Below the pieces are notes generated by a model. It had not been told where the DNA came from, did no database searches, and saw nothing but the letters and a program-made list of their open reading frames with translations. Below, one piece after another: positions 23,102 through 34,029 of a DNA stretch of 64,000 nt. The stretch comes from Sipunculus nudus. Lineage: Eukaryota > Annelida > Sipuncula > Golfingiida > Sipunculidae. The stretch lies in the NCBI GenBank assembly GCA_026874595.1, contig CM049316.1, forward strand, positions 48,054,695 to 48,118,694, written 5' to 3'. The position numbers were made by a program, and so were the translations under genes. Position 1 is the first letter of the stretch; each line of letters starts with the position of its first letter.

Positions 23102-23560
23102 ATGTGCCATCGTCAATATATTGCTATTCAATTTCAGACTTCAAAAGCTTTAATCTATAAGTGTTAATCATATGGAAAATAAACAAATCGTGCTTATGGG
23201 AAAAATTTATGGCTGAGATTTTTCAATTGGGCTTGTAACTTTGTTTAAAAAAAATACATATTTGACCTATATTCGGGTGAACACATTAAAATAAATCAAA
23301 AGCTGATATTTTCTGGGGAAAAGCTCTCTAGTGCCACCAGTTTGCATATAAAGTGAGTAAACATCTTCCCAGCTGTTCTGACTTAATATATTATGTCTCA
23401 GCCTATAATTTCCACAAATTTAAAAATATTACGTGATCCACGCATGTCAACAGAAAATATGTTGAAGATTCTTTATGCAAACTATGAAGGATACAAAAAA
23501 GGTGGAATGGTTTTCGATGGAAAACGGAGGATTTGCTTAATATCTCTGAGGCATAAGGTC
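23102..23560. mobile_element. Dispersed DNA element family F, copy 3 (truncated)
   Basis: Begins directly at the end of copy 2 and repeats its left-half landmarks (AATTTCAGACTT, GTGAGTAAACATCTT, TATTATGT, GATGGAAAACGGAGG) with higher divergence, then loses similarity. Head-to-tail with copy 2. Confidence 0.55.
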
Positions 23561-24337
23561 CCATAAAAGAAGCATTCTATTGTTGCGTAGAAATCAGCTG
23601 TTCCCATTACGTGCGTGTTTTTTTCCAGCTTATTTAGTTCATATCCTCTATTAAACCTTGTATCTGAAATATTAGCCATGACAGTTCAACCTTAACGCTA
23701 TTATTATAACCTTGTGTGGCAACAGGATAAGATGCTTCGGTGTAATACGTCGTCAATTCCAAGGCTATCAAGTGCGTTTGTGTAAGCCATGAGGTAGCTG
23801 GTCCTGAGGTGCTACTGTGTGTGTGTAAACAACAAATAACTTGCGTCCAACGCACAATCATACCACACTTGTGCATTATTTGGCCAGTTGAGCACCTTTG
23901 GCCCAAAAAGGTTGAGCGAAGGGATTATTTCTTAGATCTCAAGCGTTTCGTGACAGCTTCATTTGGTAACATGTGACATCAGTTTGAAAATCATTTTATT
24001 CAATATAGTATTCCACGAATTCTCCTAGCTCCAAGGAATCTTTGCATATTAGCTGAAGTATTCTTATTTTCTTACTTAACTGAATGAAAGTCAAAAACAC
24101 CATTTTGGGCTGCAGAAAGTGGCTAAACAGTGATGGTGTGGAGCTACCTGCAGGTAATAATCACATTTCGTCATGTGAGGAGTAAGTCTGTAAAACCTTG
24201 TGAGGAAAGTAACAAGGGTCTCAGAGATATGATTAAAGTATAGTGCGGAACGGACGGACGGACGTGGACAATTTTAATATTCCTCCCTCTTTACGGCGGG
24301 GGACTAAAAATGTTATAAGTATATGATCCAGAACTCA
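23561..24337. other. Unassigned region before the G-rich satellite
   Basis: No gene seen. GGAACGGACGGACGGACG at 24246-24263 is typical of the right ends of the dispersed elements in this window, so another element end probably lies here. Confidence 0.4.
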
Positions 24338-25460
24338 TTTCGGGAAGGGGGGAGGAATGGGAGGGAGAAGAATAGTGACTGTCGAGTGTGTACAGTCTGA
24401 GGTGGTGGTGGGGGGAGGGGACGGAGAAGAATAGCGACTGTCGAGTGTGTAACTTCTGAGTTGGAGGAGGAATGGGAGGGAGAAGAATAGTGACTGTCGA
24501 GTGTGTACCTTCTGAGTTGGGGGAGGAATGGGAGGGAGAGAATAGTGACTGTCGAGTGTGTACCTTCTGAGTTGGGGGGAGGAATGGGAGGGAGAAGAAT
24601 AGCGACTGTCGAGTGTGTACCTTCTGAGTTGGGGGAGGAATGGGAGGGAGAAGAATAGTGACTGTCGAGTGTGTACCTTCTGAGTTGGGGAGAGGAATGG
24701 GAGAGAGAAGAATAGTGACTGTCGAGTGTGTACCTTCTGAGTTGGGGGAGGAATGGGAGGGAGAAGAATAGAGACTGTCGAGTGTGTACCTTCTGAGTTG
24801 GGGGGGGGGGGGAGGAATGGGAGGGAGAAGAATAGTGACTGTCGAGTGTGTACCTTCTGAGTTGGGGGGGAATGAGAGGGAGAAGAATAGTGACTGTCGA
24901 GTGTGTACCTTCTGAGTTGGGGGAGGAATGGGAGGGAGAGAATAGTGACTGTCGAGTGTGTACCTTCTGAGTTGGGGGAGGAATGGGAGGGAGAAGAATA
25001 GTGACTGTCGAGTGTGTACCGACTGAGTTGGGGGGAGGAATGGGAGGGAGAGAATAGTGACTGTCGAGTGTGTACCTTCTGAGTTGGGGGAGGAATGGGA
25101 GGGAGAAGAATAGTGACTGTCGAGTGTGTACCTTTTGAGTTGGGGGGAGGAATTGGAGGGAGAAGAATAGTGACTGTCGAGTGTGTACCTTCTGAGTTGG
25201 GGGAGGAATGGGAGGGAGAAGAATAGTGACTGTCGAGTGTGTACCTTCTGAGTTGGGGGAGGAATGGGAGGGAGAAGAATAGTGACTGTCGAGTGTGTAC
25301 CTTCTGAGTTGGGGGAGGAATGGGAGGGAGAAGAATAGTGACTGTCGAGTGTGTACCTTCTGAGTTGGGGGAGGAATGGGAGGGAGAGAATAGTGACTGT
25401 CGAGTGTGTACCTTCTGAGTTGGGGGGAGGAATGGGAGGGAGAAGAATAGCGACTGTCAA
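24338..25460. repeat. G-rich satellite, 56-bp domain
   Basis: About 20 copies of a 56-bp unit (starts at 25293 and 25349, for example) containing GACTGTCGAGTGTGTACC, TTCTGAGTTGGGGGAGG and AATGGGAGGGAGAAGAATAG. G-runs vary from 4 to 12. The minus strand has 389- and 466-codon open frames that are only translations of the unit. Confidence 0.95.
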
Positions 25461-28400
25461 GTGTGTACCGTCTGATGTGTTGCTGGGGGTTAGGGGGAAT
25501 GGGAGGGAGAAGAATAGTGACTGTCAAGTGTGTACCGTCTGAGGTGGTTGGGGGGGGGGGGGGGGAAGAAAAGCGACTGTCGAGTGTGTACCGTCTGATG
25601 TGGTGGTGGTGTTTAAGGGGAACGGGAGGGAGAAGAATAGCGACTGTCAAGTGTGTACCGTCTGAGGTGGTTGGGTAGGTGGTAATGGGAGAGAGAAGAA
25701 TAGCGACTGTCAAGTGTGTACCGTCTGATGTGTTGCTGGGGGTTAGGGGGAATGGGAGGGAGAAGAATAGTGACTGTCAAGTGTGTACCGTTTGATGTGT
25801 TGCTGGGGGTTAGGGGGAATGGGAGGGAGAAGAATAGTGACTGTCAAGTGTGTACCGTCTGAGGTGGTGGGAGGGGGGGGGGAGAAGAAAAGCGACTGTC
25901 GAGTGTGTACCGTCTGATGTGGTGGTGGTGTTTAAGGGGAATGAGAGGGAGAAGAATAGTGACTGTCAATTGTGTACCGTCTGATGTGTTGCTGGGGGTT
26001 AGGGGGAATGGGAGGGAGAAGAATAGTGACTGTCAAGTGTGTACCGTCTGAGGTGGTGGGTGGGGGGGGGGGGAGAAGAAAAGCGACTGTCGAGTGTGTA
26101 CCGTCTGATGTGGTGGTGGTGTTTAAGGGGAATGGGAGGGAGAAGAATAGCGACTGTCAAGTGTGTACCGTCTGATGTGTTGCTGGAGGTTAGGGGGAAT
26201 GGGAGGGAGAAGAATAGTGACTGTCAAGTGTGTACCGTTTGATGTGTTGCTGGGGGTTAGGGGGAATGGGAGGGAGAAGAATAGTGACTGTCAAGTGTGT
26301 ACCGTCTGAGGTGGTGGGAGGGGGGGGGGGAGAAGAAAAGCGACTGTCGAGTGTGTACCGTCTGATGTGGTGGTGGTGTTTAAGGGGAATGGGAGGGAGA
26401 AGAATAGCGACTGTCAAGTGTGTACCGTCTGAGGTGGTTGGGTAGGTGGTAATGGGAGGGAGAAGAATAGCGACTGTCAAGTGTGTACCGTCTGATGTGT
26501 TGCTGGGGGTTAGGGGGAATGGGAGGGAGAAGAATAGTGACTGTCAAGTGTGTACCGTCTGAGGTGGTGGGTGGGGGGGGGGGGGGAGAAGAAAAGCGAC
26601 TGTCGAGTGTGTACCGTCTGATGTGGTGGTGGTGTTTAAGGGGAATGGGAGGGAGAAGAATAGCGACTGTCAAGTGTGTACCGTCTGATGTGTTGCTGGG
26701 GGTTAGGGGGAATGGGAGGGAGAAGAATAGTGACTGTCAAGTGTGTACCTTCTGAGTTTGGGGGAGGAATGGGAGGGAGAAGAATAGCGACTGTCAAGTG
26801 TGTACCGTCTGATGTGTTGCTGGGGGTTAGGGGGAATGGGAGGGAGAGAATAGTGACTGTCGAGTGTGTACCTTCTGAGTTGGGGGGAGGAATGAGAGGG
26901 AGAAGAATATAGCGACTGTCAAGTGTGTACCGTCTGATGTGTTGCTGGGGGTTAGGGGGAATGGGAGGGAGAAGAATAGTGACTGTCAAGTGTGTACCGT
27001 CTGAGATGGTGGGGGGGGGGGGGGGAGAGAAGAAAAGCGACTGTCGAGTGTGTACCGTCTGATGTGGTGGGGTAGGTGGTAATGGGAGAGAGAAGAATAG
27101 CGACTGTCAAGTGTGTACCGTCTGATGTGTTGCTGGGGGTTAGCGGGAATGGGAGGGAGAATAATAGTGACTGTCAAGTGTGTACCGTCTGAGGTGGTGG
27201 GGGGGGGGGGGGAGAAGAAAAGCGACTGTCGAGTGTGTACCGTCTGATGTGGTGGTGGTGTTTAAGGGGAATGGGAGGGAGAAGAATAGCGACTGTCAAG
27301 TGTGTACCGTCTGATGTGTTGCTTGGGGTTAGGGGGAATGGGAGGGAGAAGAATAGTGACTGTCAAGTGTGTACCGTTTGATGTGTTGCTGGGGGTTAGG
27401 GGGAATGGGAGGGAGAAGAATAGTGACTGTCAAGTGTGTACCGTCTGATGTGGTGGTGGTGTTTAAGGGGAATGGGAGGGAGAAGAATAGCGACTGTCAA
27501 GTGTGTACCGTCTGATGTGTTGCTGGGGGTTAGGGGGAATGGGAGGGAGAAGAATAGCGACTGTCAAGTGTGTACCGTCTGATGTGTTGCTGGGGGTTAG
27601 GGGGAATGGGAGGGAGAAGAATAGTGACTGTCAAGTGTGTACCTTCTGAGTTTGGGGGAGGAATGGGAGGGAGAAGAATAGCGACTGTCAAGTGTGTACC
27701 GTCTGATGTGTTGCTGGGGGTTAGGGGGAATGGGAGGGAGAGAATAGTGACTGTCGAGTGTGTACCTTCTGAGTTGGGGGGAGGAATGGGAGGGAGAAGA
27801 ATATAGCGACTGTCAAGTGTGTACCGTCTGATGTGTTGCTGGGGGTTAGGGGGAATGGGAGGGAGAAGAATAGTGACTGTCAAGTGTGTACCGTCTGAGG
27901 TGGTGGGGGGGGGGGGGGGGGAGAGAAGAAAAGCGACTGTCGAGTGTGTACCGTCTGATGTGGTGGGGTAGGTGGTAATGGGAGAGAGAAGAATAGCGAC
28001 TGTCAAGTGTGTACCGTCTGATGTGTTGCTGGGGGTTAGCGGGAATGGGAGGGAGAATAATAGTGACTGTCAAGTGTGTACCGTCTGAGGTGGTGGGGGG
28101 GGGGGGGGGGAGAAGAAAAGCGACTGTCGAGTGTGTACCGTCTGATGTGGTGGTGGTGTTTAAGGGGAATGGGAGGGAGAAGAATAGCGACTGTCAAGTG
28201 TGTACCGTCTGATGTGTTGCTTGGGGTTAGGGGGAATGGGAGGGAGAAGAATAGTGACTGTCAAGTGTGTACCGTTTGATGTGTTGCTGGGGGTTAGGGG
28301 GAATGGGAGGGAGAAGAATAGTGACTGTCAAGTGTGTACCGTCTGATGTGGTGGTGGTGTTTAAGGGGAATGGGAGGGAGAAGAATAGCGACTGTCAAGT

Positions 28401-29335
28401 GTGTACCGTCTGATGTGTTGCTGGGGGTTAGGGGGAATGGGAGGGAGAAGAATAGCGACTGTCAAGTGTGTACCGTCTGATGTGTTGCTGGGGGTTAGGG
28501 GGAATGGGAGGGAGAAGAATAGTGACTGTCAAGTGTGTACCGTTTGATGTGTTGCTGGGGGTTAGGGGGAATGGGAGGGAGAAGAATAGTGACTGTCAAG
28601 TGTGTACCGTTTGATGTGTTGCTGGGGGTTAGGGGGAATGGGAGGGAGAAGAATAGTGACTGTCAAGTGTGTACCGTTTGATGTGTTGCTGGGGGTTAGG
28701 GGGAATGGGAGGGAGAAGAATAGCGACTGTCAAGTGTGTACCGTCTGATGTGTTGCTGGGGGTTAGGGGGAATGGGAGGGAGAAGAATAGTGACTGTCAA
28801 GTGTGTACCGTCTGATGTGTTGCTGGGGGTTAGGGGGAATGGGAGGGAGAAGAATAGTGACTGTCAAGTGTGTACCGTTTGATGTGTTGCTGGGGGTTAG
28901 GGGGAATGGGAGGGAGAAGAATAGTGACTGTCAAGTGTGTACCGTCTGAGGTGGTGGGGGGGGGGGGGAGAGAAGAAAAGCGACTGTCGAGTGTGTACCG
29001 TCTGATGTGGTGGTGGTGTTTAAGGGGAATGGGAGGGAGAAGAATAGCGACTGTCAAGTGTGTACCGTCTGATGTGTTGCTGGGGGTTAGGGGGAATGGG
29101 AGGGAGAAGAATAGTGACTGTCAAGTGTGTACCGTTTGATGTGTTGCTGGGGGTTAGGGGGAATGGGAGGGAGAAGAATAGTGACTGTCAAGTGTGTACC
29201 GTCTGAGGTGGTTGGGGGGGGGGGAGAAGAAAAGCGACTGTCGAGTGTGTACCGTCTGATGTGGTGGTGGTGTTTAAGGGGAATGGGAGGGAGAAGAATA
29301 GCGACTGTCAAGTGTGTACCGTCTGAGTTGGTTGG
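25461..29335. repeat. G-rich satellite, 67-bp domain with variant units
   Basis: Main unit 67 bp (starts 28734, 28801, 28868) with TGATGTGTTGCTGGGGGTTA. Interspersed variants carry TGATGTGGTGGTGGTGTTTA or a short G-run linker followed by AGAAGAAAAGCGACTGTCGAG. All share GACTGTC-AGTGTGTACC. Blocks at about 26.63-27.43 kb and 27.53-28.33 kb are near-identical with an offset of 894-898 bp, a higher-order repeat. Ends abruptly at 29336. Confidence 0.95.
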
Positions 29336-30195
29336 GTGTGATGGCGTGTCCACCTACTGCGGTTTTGGAAATTTTTGAATTTTAAAATAAATATTTAAGC
29401 AATATTGGAGTAATTCGAGAATAATCAGGGAATAGAATCGCTTAAGAAACCAACAAGAACTAAAAATGCTTTTCTTTTAAATTTATCTATAAAACCTGCA
29501 TGTATTTTTTTAACGTTTATTGGCTGAGTACCACAGTTTCGTTGAAACGTAGAAATGATATCCTATTATCAGCCATTTTGCTATTTTATTCCTTTCTGTA
29601 ACACTGCATTTTCATATCGACACTGTGATACATTTTTGTTAACAATTTTTTTTCGCTAATTGAGGCTAGAGACTATATTTAATGACAAAATTACTGTTGT
29701 TTAATAAGAAAAAAGTGTGTATGTGTGGGGGAGGGGGGCATGTCCCCCACGTAACTGTGATCAAGTTTTCTAACGTGGACACTTATTGATCATGAAGCGC
29801 ATCTTAACACATTTTTCCTCTATTTTTGAGACGGCCAATTACATCGATAGTGTATCTGTTTTCCATCAATTGTCCAGAAACCTTGTGTGTTTATTGACTA
29901 CGACTAGTTTTATTAGTTCCTGAAGACTGGTGGTGCCACCTGTATTTTTATACTATAACGCATTTCCCCCTTTTTTCTGAGACTGATAAATAGCATCAAT
30001 TTCAAAACTGTGGTTTAATATTATTATTATGTCTTCATATATGACACTAGTTGATTTAACCTTTTCTCGCATCATATCGAAATCAGCCAAATTATAATTC
30101 GTTATTAGGATTTCTTGTGAATTTTATCACGTGAGCAGTATTTCATATTTTCCCCTCAAATACGAAACTGTGGCATTCAAGGATTATTGTAAATG
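29336..30195. other. Unassigned region between satellite and LTR element
   Basis: No gene or known element seen. A G-rich patch with an imperfect complement (GGGGGAGGGGGGCATGTCCC) lies at 29727-29750. Confidence 0.45.
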
Positions 30196-30373
30196 TGTTG
30201 CCTTAGGCAGGTGGATCTCAACAAGATAAGAGGTTGACATAATCCGTTAATGGCTTTTTACAGACTGCGACGTGTGCAGCTCGTTACTGAAAAATGGGTA
30301 TTAAACTCGAACTCATAGCTTATACCGGTAGATGACGCTACCGCCATAACTTCAGTCTGATTCATTTATCACA
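30196..30373 (-). repeat. Gypsy-1 3' LTR (178 bp)
   Basis: On the minus strand it runs from TGTGATAAATG to CTAAGGCAACA. It has diverged clearly from the 5' LTR at many positions, including small indels, so the insertion is not recent. The AATAAA of the partner LTR reads CATTAA here. Confidence 0.92.
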
Positions 30374-30384
30374 CTCCTCCGTTC

Positions 30385-30389
<5 letters not shown>
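30374..30389 (-). promoter_or_regulatory. Gypsy-1 polypurine tract
   Basis: Minus-strand AAAGAACGGAGGAG immediately upstream of the 3' LTR start: the expected position and composition for plus-strand DNA priming. Confidence 0.8.

Positions 30390-30440
<51 letters not shown>
30389..30440. repeat. (AT)n microsatellite of about 52 bp in Gypsy-1
   Basis: Uninterrupted AT dinucleotide repeat between the integrase stop (30487-30489) and the polypurine tract. Confidence 0.97.
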
Positions 30441-30447
<7 letters not shown>

Positions 30448-30486
30448 GACACGTATATATAACATAATAATAATCATAATACAACT

Positions 30487-31551
30487 TCAAATCTGTTCAA
30501 TCAGTCTTTCCAGTGCTTTACGATTACGATATGGATTGCGGCGAATAGGAACTGAGTCCTTAGAAGATGGTAAAGTGTCCACAGAGTTCGGTTCTATAGG
30601 TATCTCAGATGTTGACTCACGAGCAACTATATCAGAATTATGTCTGACGTCGCGACAACCTCTGGGGTGTGGTCATAATGCAAATCTGAAGTTGAATCTT
30701 CCCGAGTATCAGGCATCGGCTCACGTCAATCATTTGATCTATGTGACGCTTCCAGAACATACTCCCGACTTGCACTCTGCAAGTTATAGGGCCAAGTTTC
30801 GCAATAACCACAGTTCTAATCCACTTTTTACTTCCAGTGCGGTAGTCTCTGGCCAACACAACATCACCGACGCACAACGACTTTTAGACATCAACTGCTC
30901 GGGACGCCTTGCGCGTCATGTCATCACCTAGCTTTGGACGAACAAAATCTAGCTTGGTTCTCAAACAACATCCCAAGAATAGTTCAGCTGGGGTAGAATT
31001 TGTGGTACAATGTGGGGTGGACCTGTAAGTCAACAGAAAATGACCAAGTTTCTGGCTTAAAGTTCCCCGTCTCCCTTCATAGGCTTCATGGAAGTCTTGA
31101 ATGTTCTGACCTTACGCTATGCTGTACCATTTGAGCTTGGGTGGTAGGGCGCCGACAAAATATGTCGTATTCCATTCTGAGTGAGGAATTCCTTGAATTC
31201 CTGGGAAGTGAACGTAGGGCCATTATCCGAGACCAGCTCTCCAGGTAGCCCATACGCGCTGAAAATTTCTCTCGGAACTTCAATGGTTTTGGTGGATGTA
31301 ATACTAGACATTGGTTTAATTTCAGGCCACTTTGAACGAGAATCCACCAACATCAGAAACTGATGTCCCAAAAACGGGCCTGCAAAATCAATATGTACCA
31401 TTTGAAAGACTCTAGAGGGCCATATCCACGGATTGGTAGGTGTGATTGGTTTAAACTGCTGTGTCTTACACATATTACAAACACGAACTGTCTCTTCATT
31501 GTCACTGTCAATTTTAGGCCACCAAACATGCATCCAAGCTAGTGATTTCAT
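30487..31551 (-). pseudogene. Gypsy-1 integrase, catalytic Glu replaced by a stop
   Basis: The zinc part CNMCKTQQ, then VHIDFAG (first Asp), VSDNGPTFTS (second Asp), and YHPSSNGTA. The next codon, where the DDE glutamate should be, is TAG. The frame continues in register beyond it (RKVRTFKT). The C-terminal segment (VGDVVLARDYRTGSKKW, LGPITCRVQV, WKRHIDQM at 30877-30700) is in another frame, and pol ends with a basic RRNPYRNRKALERL tail at 30487. Confidence 0.88.
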
Positions 31552-31609
31552 CCTGACTATTCCTTGATGAACATCATGAAGATACTCTATGATCTCCGAT
31601 CTGAACTTC

Positions 31610-32172
31610 TCATGGAATTACTACACGGATGCCCCATAGCAATAATCCTTTCTCAACAGGGAACTCATCCTTGCGCTTGAAATATGGCATATACTCTGGT
31701 GTAATATTACTTCTAGGCCAACCATGATTAATGTAGTGTATGACTCTGGACAATACACAGTCTCTAGCTGTAGCCATCCTGATTTTGTTTGCATCAATTG
31801 TTATTTTGTCAATTTGGCTGATATTTAACAATGTTGCTTCTTTAGTCCATAGAGTTTCACTGAGTTGAGCATCATTACCAAGTGTCTCAGCCAAAGGGAC
31901 TCTGGAGAGTCCATCAGCAGAAGCATTGTTTGCTGAAGTCACATACTGAATATCATACTGATATGCGGATAATTGCACTGCCCACCATTTTAACGTGATG
32001 CAGCTATTTCTGGAATTCCAGCTTTAGGTCTAAGAATCAATGTCAATGGCTTGTGATCTGGAAGTTGTGTAAACTTGCGACCGTACAAGTAACAATGAAA
32101 TTTTTGTAATCCAAACACTATGGTCTGGGCCTCTTTCTCAGTCTGGCTGTAAGCTTTCTCGGCCTTCGTCAA
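31610..32172 (-). pseudogene. Gypsy-1 RNase H and linker
   Basis: KAYSQTEKEAQTIVFGLQKF, YLYGRKFTQLPDHKPL and SANNASADGLSRVPL are standard Ty3 RNase H motifs. The TDHKPL-type motif reads PDHKPL. A frameshift near 31985 separates two open segments. Confidence 0.85.
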
Positions 32173-33037
32173 AAAACGCGATGCATAATTGGTTTCTCTC
32201 CAGCTTGTGATATGACGGCCCCTAAACCGTACGGAGAGGCATCTACAGCCATGGTCACTGGCTCTGAAGGGTCATAATGAGCGAAAACATCTTCAGATGT
32301 CAACGCATCCTTTAACTGCTGATACGCCTGTTCACATTCTTTGGCCCAAACGAATTCAGTGTCTTTCTCTAATAATCTGTTCAATGGACTGGCCAGCATT
32401 GGCAAATTCTTGATGTACTTTCTGTAGTAGTTCACTAAGGCTGTGACTTTGAAGCTCAGTTACTGATTCAGGTCTCTTGTAGGACTTTGTCCATAACTTC
32501 CTGGAATACTGCCGGAGAAGAAGCAACTCAGTAGGGTAATCTGGTGTGCCTGTATAGGCCTTCGTGTGTATTTATTGTCACCAAATTTCTGGATTTCTCA
32601 TACAGAATAACCTGCTGGAATGCATCGGACAGATCAAGTTTTTAGAAAACCTTTCCGCCGTTTAACTCCGCGAAAATGTCCTGTTCTAAAACACCCATAC
32701 GTTCTAAGTGCTGCAGCTCAGCAGAAATCCTGGGTTTTCCTGCATATGGAACCTGCCTGGTTTTAAAAAACCTTGGTTTTCTTCCCTCTTTTAAGTGTAA
32801 AGAGGCTGACACTCCTGTTACTGTGCCACGTTTTCCATCAAGCATAACATATTTTGATAGCAGTTCATCAATGTTCTTGCTAGCAATCTTCAATTGAAAA
32901 ACATTCGCCCAGTTCAATTTCATAACAGCAAGCCAATCACGTCCTAGAAGGGAAGGACCTTTACCACTTAGTATGTACAATGGTAGTTTTGCAGTCGGTT
33001 TCTCATATGAAACATTAACATATGTCATACTTCGCAT
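32169..33037 (-). pseudogene. Gypsy-1 protease end and reverse transcriptase, active site deleted
   Basis: After LLGRDWL come the RT N-terminal segment (ELQHLERMGVLE), then DIFAELNGGKVF. Frameshifts follow through KLDLSDAFQQ-like and AVFQEVMDKV-like segments near 32640-32480. The next recognisable block, VNYYRKYIKNLPMLASPLNR at about 32430, lies beyond where YxDD should be. The catalytic YxDD box and roughly 80 residues around it are absent, so this is an internal deletion. The connection domain (AYQQLKDALTSEDVFAHYD) and MAVDASPYGLGAV start of RNase H follow. Confidence 0.85.
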
Positions 33038-33246
33038 ATCACGGAATGTGCGTCATAGCCTTTCAGTTTAACGCGAGTTTCCTGGAGCTGTAAAGCTCTG
33101 AAGGGTTCCTCGTACACTTCACTTGAAATTACTGACAATGAGGCATCAGTGTCTAGTTCATAATTTAAGGGTATTCCCTCAACGGTTACTGGAACAATAT
33201 GTTCTCTCTGAATATTCTCTTCCGTACTACTGTGAATTGTGAACAT
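33025..33246 (-). pseudogene. Gypsy-1 aspartic protease, first part
   Basis: Contains YELDTDASLSVIS, the position of the catalytic D-T/S-G-A motif. The conserved Gly reads Asp (DTDA), so the enzyme would be impaired. The second part (LLGRDWL) is in the next frame at 33037-32900. Confidence 0.85.
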
Positions 33247-33363
33247 ACTCTGTTCACTCTCACTCTCTGGCCGGCTATCTGTATCACACTCTTCATTTTC
33301 GACATATCGAACATATTTCTTTGCAGTTTAAGCTCTCTTACGAATGAACTTACTAACTGCTTC

Positions 33364-33465
33364 ACATCTTTTACAAATATGCCTTTTCTGTCCACATTTG
33401 TGACATGCCTGGTCAGCAAATTGGCACTTAGAAAAATGGTGGTTATCTTTACCACATCGCCAGCA
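33364..33465 (-). pseudogene. Gypsy-1 nucleocapsid, two CCHC zinc knuckles
   Basis: CWRCGKDNHHFSKC and CHKCGQKRHICKRC both fit C-x2-C-x4-H-x4-C exactly. They are in a different frame from the longest open frame here (33186-33539), which shows a frameshift between gag capsid and the knuckles. Confidence 0.85.
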
Positions 33466-33598
33466 AGTTTCCTTAAAGTCTCTTTTGACTGAACTGGTGT
33501 CAGTTTCTTTTTAAACCTTTTACTTTGGCTTTTTGACATCTTATGCTGCCTGCCTGCTACTATTTACCTGTGGATTGAATAACTCCTTACTCTGTTTG

Positions 33599-33883
33599 TC
33601 AGCAGCAGTCCATTCCCACTGCAACACTAATGGCCTTCTCTAAATTTAAGTCCTTCTCTGCAAGCAATTTTCTCTGTATGTAATTATCATTTAGCTCACA
33701 TACTAATCTGTCTCTTATGGCTTGACTTAAAAATTCCCCAAACTGGCATGTGTCGGCCAAACGCCTCAGTTCAGCTACATATTCACTTACACTTTCTTTC
33801 TGTCTCTGTTGCCTTTGATGAAACGTAGACCTTTCTGCAATTATAATTGGCTTGGGCTCCATGTGCGCTTGTATCAATGTCAA
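33599..33883 (-). pseudogene. Gypsy-1 gag capsid fragment
   Basis: 94 residues with typical Ty3 gag motifs: AERSTFHQRQQ, ESVSEYVAELRRLAD, FGEFLSQAIRDRLVCEL. Only about 150 bp separate it from the 5' LTR, so the first 100 or more capsid residues are deleted. A 14-bp tandem repeat (TATCAATGTCAATG, about three copies, 33877-33920) sits at the truncated end. Confidence 0.85.
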
Positions 33884-34029
33884 TGTACCAATGTCAATGT
33901 ATCAATGTCAATGTATCAAGGAAACCCTGACTTCAACGCACTGGCAGTTCACAAAACACAATCCGATTTACACTGAATGATTGTTGGAATATTCTGACTC
34001 ACCGGTATTCAATCCTTGTCGCCATTTTG

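Noticed and set aside
24291-25713. Long minus-strand open frames (389 and 466 codons) of Pro/Ser-rich repeats
   Set aside because: They are translations of the 56-bp satellite; overlapping frames show the same motifs, and the repeat unit is conserved at DNA level irrespective of codon position.
24338-29335. CRISPR-like regular spacing of a conserved core
   Set aside because: Spacers are near-identical G-rich linkers rather than unique sequences, and the DNA is eukaryotic. It is a satellite.
25351-29378. Plus-strand open frames of about 65-90 codons repeating MYRLMCCWGLGG
   Set aside because: By-products of the 67-bp unit, repeated at each copy, with no unique sequence.
30536-30931. 131-codon plus-strand open frame
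   Set aside because: It is antisense to the Gypsy-1 integrase C-terminus and has no similarity of its own.
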